64,000 nt of DNA from Conchocele bisecta. Lineage: Eukaryota > Mollusca > Bivalvia > Lucinida > Thyasiridae. This document shows positions 58,801 to 64,000 of the stretch, piece by piece. A program made the position numbers and the translations under genes. The notes under the pieces were generated by a model. That model saw only the letters and a list, made by a program, of their open reading frames with translations, was not told the DNA's origin and did not search any database. The number at the start of each line of letters is the position of its first letter. The first letter of the stretch is position 1. The stretch covers positions 39,156,242 to 39,220,241 of the forward strand of contig CM055277.1 in NCBI GenBank assembly GCA_029237695.1, in the 5' to 3' direction.

Positions 58801-61800
58801 ATTCTCAAGGTCAAGCTCATTTATTTACTTGTAATGTTCACCGGTTTTGTAACAGAAATACTTTAAAGTTATTGTTTTTTCACAATATCTCTTTAACCCC
58901 TTGCCACACTTTGATAATATTTCACATCAGTGTTTGTCTAGGGATGATGCTTCATTACGCACACCCCCACATCCAATTCTGAAGGTCAAGGTCATTTATT
59001 TACTTGTAATCTTCACCGGTTTTGTAACAGAAATGTGTTAAAGTTATATTTATTTTTCACAATATCTCTTTAACCCCTTGCCAGACTTTGATAATATTTC
59101 ACATCAATGTTTGTCTAGGGATGGTGCTTCATTACGCACACCCCCACATCCAAATTCTGAAGGTCAAGGTCATATATTTACTTGTAATGTTCACCGGTTT
59201 TGTAACAAAAATGCGTTAAAGTTATTGTTTTTTCACAATATCTCTTTAACCCCTTGCCAGACTTTGATAATATTTCACATCAATGTTTGTCTAGGGATGA
59301 TGCTTCATTACGCACGCCCCCACATCCAAATTCTCAAGGTCAAGCTCATTTATTTACTTGTAATGTTCACCGGTTTTGTAACAGAAATACGTTAAAGTTA
59401 TTGTTTTTTCACAATATCTCTTTAACCCCTTGCCACACTTTGATAATATTTCACATCAGTGTTTGTCTAGGGATGATGCTTCATTACGCACACCCCCACA
59501 TCCAAATTCTGAAGGTCAAGGTCATTTATTTACTTGCAATCTTCACCGGTTTTGTAACAGAAATGTGTTAAAGTTATTGTTTTTGCACAATATCTCTTTA
59601 ACCCCTTGCCAAACTTTAATAATATTTCACATCAAAGTTTGTCTAGGGATGATGCTTCATTACGCACACCCCCACATCCAATTTCTGAAGGTCATGGTCA
59701 TTTATTTACTTGTAATGTTCACGGTCAAATGCCTTGGCAGGCGCGATATCGCTTCCGTGGCGGAATTCTTGTTAGTCAAGCTTGTATATGGAATACTCCT
59801 GGGCCTACAGCGACCATACTTGGAAAACTTCATCTCCTAGTGATGTACATCAATAACCCCTGCCCTATATCTGACATTGACCTACATTTAACCTTGAATT
59901 ACTTACTTAATTTCCCTTGGTTAAGGTTTTTAGTCAACCTTGGTTAAGGTTTGTATGCAGGCCGCGGCCACCTTGTTTGTCAAGCTATGTGTACATCGAC
60001 AAGCCTCGTAGTCAAGCTATGCTGTTCTTCTCCTACAGCTCTTGTTGATACTCCCTATGCTATAGCAAGGTGGCATATTGCGTCCGTCCGTGTACATTTA
60101 CATCGAAAGTTCAAAAAGTTTGTAAGAGTTTCTCCAGTTAGAGTCCAGTATGCCACTGGGGCATATCCATATTTTGTAAACATAATGTTGAGTTGTATTT
60201 TAAATTATTTGGCCTCTTTTCCAGAGGTTGTGGGTTCAAACTTTGTCTTGGACATCAAAAATATTTTCCTAGTATTTCCATCCCACTGGTCTGTTGGATG
60301 TGGTCCCGTCTCTATATGACCTTAGCTGTTGCTGGGACGTTAAGCCCATTCACATTTCACACTACTGCTACATAATTGCACGTGTTTCGTTAAGACATAC
60401 ACATGTATTAACGGTTTAACCCTTGGGGGGGGGGCTATACTGGAGTCAGGTTATCCGTCTGTGCGTGCGTCCGTACGTCACTAAACTTAACGTCAGAGAA
60501 ATATTGTTATAACTTCTATTTCCTTCATCTCAAATGCTTAATATTTCACACATGCATTCCTGTAAGGCTCTACTACCATGCTGTGCCAAATCCTTGACCG
60601 CTGATCCCAAGGTCAAGGTCAAATACTTAGTCTCTTTACAAAACTTAACATCGGAGAAATATGTTATAACTTTTATTTCCTTGCTCGGATCTGCTTCACA
60701 TTTCACACACGCATATCTCCAATGGACCTCTACCACCCTGTGACAAATTCACGTTAGGGGTACCTGGGCCCACGCGGGGGGTATGCCATAAGCCTCGCCA
60801 ACAAAAATAATCAGTGCCCATGCTGTTCGCCATATATGCAATATACTTTATCTTATGGGGGGGGGGGTGGGTTGTGGGAGTCAGGTTGTCTGTCCGTCCA
60901 TGCATCCGTTGCCGATGGACATCTGATGCTTGTGCACTAACTTTCGTGACAAGCACTACAAGACCCTTGTGAGCTGAAATGAAGTAGTCTGCTTGTGCAC
61001 CCGGGTGCCTCTTGTACACACGAATTGATCCACAAGTATGCCTGGTTGAAGACATCCGTCACTAAACTTAACATCCGAGAAATATGTTATAACTTCTATT
61101 TCCTTCATCTAAAATTGCTTAATATTTCACACATGAATTCCTGTAAGGCTCTACTACCATGCTGTGTCAGATCCACGACCGTCCAACCCCCGCTGATCCC
61201 GAGGTCAAGGTCAAATACTTAGTCTCTTTACAAAACTTAACATCAGAGAAATATGTTATAACTTCTATTTCCTTCATCTAAAATGCTTAATATTTCACAC
61301 ATGCATTCCTGTAAGGCTCTACTACGTGCCAAATCCACGACCGTCCAACCCCCGCTGATCCCAAGGTCAAGGTCAAATACATGATCTATTTACAAAACTT
61401 AACATCAGAGAAATATGTTATAACTTCTATTTCCTTCATCTAAAATGCTTAATATTTCACACATGCATTCCTGTAAGGCTCTACTACCATGCTGTGCCAG
61501 ATCCACGACCGTCCAACCCCCGCTGATCCCAGGGTCAAGGTCAAATACTTGGTCTCTTTACAAAACTTAACATCAGAGAAATAAGTTGGAACTTCTATTT
61601 CCTTCATTGAAAATTCTTAATATTTCACTTGTGCATTCCTCTAAGTTGTACTATCATGACGTGACAAATCTATGACCGTCCAACCCCCGCTGATCCCAAG
61701 GTCAAGGTAACATACTTAGTCTCTTTACAAAACTTAACATCAGAGAAATAAGTTATAACTTCTGTTTTCTTCATTGAAAATTCTTAATATTTCATGCATA

Positions 61801-62420
61801 CATTCCTCTAAGGCTCTACTATCATGCTGTGACAATTCCCCTCTGATCTCGAGGTCAAGGTCACATATTTAGTCTCTTTACAAAACTTAACATCACAGAA
61901 ATCGATTATAACTTCTATTTCCTTGCTCGGATCTGCTTCACATTTAACACACGCATTGCTCCAATGGACCTCTACCACCCTGTGACAAATTCACATTCAT
62001 GCCGCCCCCGCTAAGCCCAGAGTCAAGGTCACAAGCCCACACACTTGTATTTTTTTTTACATATTTACGGGTACCTGGGACGAATCTAGTTTAAACTTTG
62101 ATTTGGTTGTCTGCTTTTTATGTTTTATTTGCCATTTTACTCAGGAAAAACATGGTTTGACAGTACTTTAGAATCATTTCCACTGGAAATGATTCTAAAG
62201 TGCTGTCAAACGATATTTTTATTCAGAAAGAATACAAAATATGAAACAACAGCAGACGACATTTTCGGTTCCCGCCTTTTAAGGGTCAATGACACGTTTT
62301 CCGTTACAGACTGTGACGTGGTTGCGGAAGAACACGCTGTGGTGCTGTTACTGGGTCGGCCTCGGTATACTGTCCTCCGTCGGTCTCGGCACCGGCCTGC
62401 ACACATTCCTCCTCTACCTG
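55619..62420 (+). CDS. VMP1: Vacuole membrane protein 1 (first three coding exons; 3' end off window)
   Basis: VMP1 is a multi-spanning ER protein of the DedA/VTT superfamily. It scrambles phospholipids and controls ER contacts, autophagosome formation and lipid droplets. Three plus-strand exons join in frame for 150 codons. Residues 1-47 are basic and charged. [11 protein letters not shown] then matches the RQNIVLWRQPL hallmark, followed by a first hydrophobic segment, a second one ending in YHMDGPHQQ (human YYVEGVHQQ), and [20 protein letters not shown] then LLYL, nearly identical to human. The start at 55619 is the first ATG in the frame; the frame is open upstream to the acceptor, so a longer N-terminus is possible. 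The VTT domain should lie beyond 64000. No damage seen. Confidence 0.95.
55910..56056. repeat. MITE family M1, half copy in VMP1 intron
   Basis: It has the central palindrome ggctgcatatgcagcc and the right end gtttagtgaaacgacccc. The left end is missing, and the break is ~45 bp from the exon donor. Confidence 0.7.
56205..56388 (+). repeat. SINE family S2, copy 3
   Basis: The head has 'tagaggttagaagcctgact' and 'ggttgtgggttcaaacctca' (B box); the tail is 'gaccttagctgttgctggga'. The tail is directly followed by a family A element. Confidence 0.7.
56391..57542 (-). mobile_element. Helentron-like element family A, uninterrupted reverse copy
   Basis: Reverse complement of the ends at 7710 and 14670: the 3' hairpin agctcacctgagcaaagctc at the left and gggccatcatggccctcttg at the right. 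About two and a half ~400-bp units between. It shows what the 7710 copy looked like before the TTAA insertion. Confidence 0.7.
57635..57725 (+). CDS. VMP1: VMP1 second coding exon
   Basis: It encodes [20 protein letters not shown] and [10 protein letters not shown]. The acceptor is TGCTGCAG and the donor GTAATG. One base completes an Arg codon from the previous exon. Confidence 0.93.
57726..58024. other. VMP1 intron, no repeat recognised
   Basis: AT-rich sequence between exon 57635-57725 and the family B element; a 'gggctccagataaggagt' M2-end fragment lies at 57736. Confidence 0.4.
58025..60046 (-). mobile_element. Helentron-like element family B, reverse copy with nested family C array
   Basis: The left end is agctcgactattcgaagaat and the right end is hairpin gctgt-tcttctcct-acagc then cttgtt, the reverse of 32255-34486. 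Only about three B units remain. The middle is occupied by family C (58430-59770). Confidence 0.65.
58430..59770 (-). repeat. Family C 176-bp tandem array nested in family B
   Basis: About seven units with period 176 bp ('cactttgataatatttcaca', 'tctagggatgatgcttcatt', 'caccggttttgtaacagaaa'). The 5' end (reverse of acaagaattccgccacgg) is intact at 59770; the 3' hairpin is missing. The open readings ([20 protein letters not shown] and so on) are repeat artefacts. Confidence 0.8.
60205..60355 (+). repeat. SINE family S2, copy 4
   Basis: 'ggttgtgggttcaaac' then 'ccatcccactggtctgttgg' and the tail 'tgaccttagctgttgctggg'. The 5' half of the tRNA-like head is lost. Confidence 0.65.
60422..62095 (-). 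repeat. Array element family F, reverse copies
   Basis: It begins with a G run and 'ctatactggagtcaggtt' (reverse of the F 3' end). It has about eight ~165-bp units ('cacacatgcattcctgtaag', 'gatcccaaggtcaaggtcaa') and ends 'gaatctagttt'. A second G run and end at ~60860 show at least two elements joined. Confidence 0.65.
62105..62263. repeat. Palindromic MITE family M4, copy 3
   Basis: The centre is gaatcatttccactggaaat and the ends are ttgtctgct and agcagacgac. It ends ~45 bp before the VMP1 exon acceptor. Confidence 0.7.
62310..62420 (+). CDS. VMP1: VMP1 third coding exon
   Basis: It encodes [20 protein letters not shown] and [17 protein letters not shown], 37 codons in phase 0. The acceptor is CCGTTACAG and the donor GTAAGT. 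Confidence 0.97.
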
Positions 62421-62473
62421 GTAAGTAGGCGGTCCGCTGCGGCTCTTACACAGTTAACAGAGTATGTATGATT

Positions 62474-62657
62474 CACAGGTGGAAGACTCGGAACGGAACT
62501 CTGACATAAAAAATCCCATTATCCCGCCCGCCTGGTGTCGTACTGTACGCTACATTATAGGATAATGTAGCGTACAGTACGACACCAGTCAGTTAAGGTA
62601 ATGGAATTTTTTCAATGATAATTTTTTTTTATGTCGGGTCCGAGTCTTCCACCTGTG
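62474..62657. mobile_element. Palindromic transposon family P, short copy 3
   Basis: The ends cacaggtggaagactcgg and complement enclose a 184-bp inverted repeat with 'gtcgtactgtacgctacatt' arms. The flanking 8-mers GTATGATT and GTGTGATC agree at 6 of 8, so it is an older insertion. It lies ~50 bp after a VMP1 donor. Confidence 0.75.
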
Positions 62658-62947
62658 GTGTGATCATTACAGATACTGACCATCATTGTGAGCGGATCTG
62701 AACATGGGAAGGGTAATTGAACGACAGGGTTCACTTACCGGAATCCCAATATCCCTGGTGGACTTTTGGCTTTCTTGACATGAGAGTTAAATATGATTAT
62801 ACCTGTTGTAAAAGTAGTAAGATTAGTACTAATCATTCTACTTTTAAGGAGTGGGGCTAAGTGGTTCTCGTGTGGTGAGGAAATACAGGATTTGACACCA
62901 TTGATTAACCCAGCCTTAAATGACCTTAATTGTTGACCTGCCTTTAA

Positions 62948-63179
62948 CCCTTTCAACACCACAGACCTCTATGGAGACAATGTTTGCAAACAGTGCAGAT
63001 CCAGATGAGCCGGCTCGTAACGAGCCGTCTCATCAGGATCTCCACTGTTTGTTAATAATTTTAAACATCGTACAGATTACCCTTTTAGAACAATGTGATA
63101 ATTTGAATGAACAAAATTAATGAAATAGCGTGAAACATTGGCATGGAACATCCTATTAAGTTACTTGGTGTTGAAAGGG
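62948..63179. mobile_element. piggyBac-like MITE, copy 3
   Basis: TTAA flanks (62944-62947, 63180-63183). The ends are ccctttcaacaccacag and ttggtgttgaaaggg. An inner hairpin 'gagccggctcgtaacgagcc' is present. Confidence 0.75.
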
Positions 63180-63194
63180 TTAAAGTGGCTGTGT

Positions 63195-64000
63195 CTCAGA
63201 TTGTACCTCCGAAGATGCTTTTTATGCCCCCTGTCTCGGTAGAGCTCGAGGCATATACCGGTAGTGTTTGGACTGTGTGTCTGTCCGGGCACACATTAGG
63301 GTACTTAGGGGGTAGGGGGCGTGGCCTAAGACAATATAAGACAATGGAACTTATTCCGTACCCCGTAAGCCTATTGTGTCTTACGGGGTATTTCCTTTGA
63401 TCTTTTATATGGCAAGTACCCCCTTAGGTCCGAAATGTAAGTTCGTCCGTTCGTGTGTCCAGCACATTAAGAAGTTCACCAGAATTTTGAAATTCTATTA
63501 TAACTTATATATAACTTGAAGGATTACTTACATATTTCTACACAGTATACCTGTGGACAAATGCCACACATCCATGCTGCCTTTAATATGACCTTGACAA
63601 CTTTGAACTTTGTCCCACATATTAAGAAGTTCGCCGGAGTTATCCATTCTGTCATAACTTCTATTTTCTGTGAAGGATTACTTTAAATATTTCAACACAG
63701 CATACTTGTGGACAAATGCCACACATCCATGCTGCCCTTAATATGACCTTGACAACTTGGAACTTTTTCTCGCATTAAGATGTTCCCGGTTTCTCAAATC
63801 TGTCATAACTGCTATATTCCTTGAAGGATTACTTAAATATTTCAACACAGTATACTTGTGGACAAATGCTACACATCCATGCTGCCCTTAATATGACCTT
63901 GACACCTTTGAACTTTTACACACAATAATAAGTTCGCCGGAGCTTCTCATTTCTGTCATAACTTCTATATCCCCTGATGGATTACTTTAATATTTCAACA
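63195..64000 (-). repeat. Tandem array running off the right edge
   Basis: After 'tgccccctgtctcggtagag' and a G-rich stretch, ~150-bp units repeat from 63460 ('cacatccatgctgcccttaa', 'aatatttcaacacagtatac', 'ctgtcataacttctat'). Same gaccttgac-type family style as F. Continues past 64000. Confidence 0.7.

Noticed and set aside
58477..59947. Series of ~105-136-codon ORFs ([10 protein letters not shown]…)
   Set aside because: Each begins in the same place of a 176-bp tandem unit. They are translations of non-coding repeats.

Overview
The window is AT-rich, intron- and repeat-dense animal DNA. Spliced genes, tRNA-derived SINEs, many short inverted-repeat elements and long arrays built on 'gaccttgaccttgg' units suggest a lophotrochozoan, most likely a bivalve mollusc (inference). 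I see no bacterial operon, rRNA gene, intact tRNA gene or CRISPR array.

Two conserved host genes can be read exon by exon. On the minus strand, PELO (Pelota, ribosome-rescue factor) runs from its ATG at 43395 to an exon ending at 530. Eleven coding exons with consistent splice phases give 354 complete codons; only the last ~30 residues lie beyond the left edge. On the plus strand, VMP1 (ER autophagy scramblase) starts at 55619. Its first three coding exons (150 codons) are present and the rest lies beyond 64000. The genes are head-to-head, about 12 kb apart.

Almost everything else is repeats, often nested. (1) Five families share one end plan: a start near ACAAG, a hairpin at each end, a subterminal 10-12 bp inverted match, and an end at GCTAAAA or GCGACAAAA. 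They usually hold ~170-bp tandem repeats and resemble non-autonomous Helentron/pearl elements. (2) Cut-and-paste elements with readable target duplications: palindromic CACAGGTGG elements (8 bp), a MULE-like element (9 bp) with a PHD-finger exon, and several TTAA families. (3) Short MITEs and at least four SINE families. (4) Minisatellites. Two of these, at PELO exon 4 and exon 8, are tandem copies of the exon edge including its splice site. (5) Two decayed copies of a multicopy, uncharacterised invertebrate ORF family at 11.2-12.7 kb and 26.8-29.1 kb.

Region by region: 1-43.4 kb is PELO exons and repeat-filled introns. 43.4-54.2 kb is intergenic, with an element flanked by GTCAAAACGGCC repeats, G/C tracts, a SAP-domain ORF and the MULE. 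54.2-64 kb is the VMP1 5' region, exons and introns, again repeat-filled. PELO and VMP1 act in different processes (translation quality control; ER-autophagy membrane dynamics), so nothing here links them beyond adjacency.
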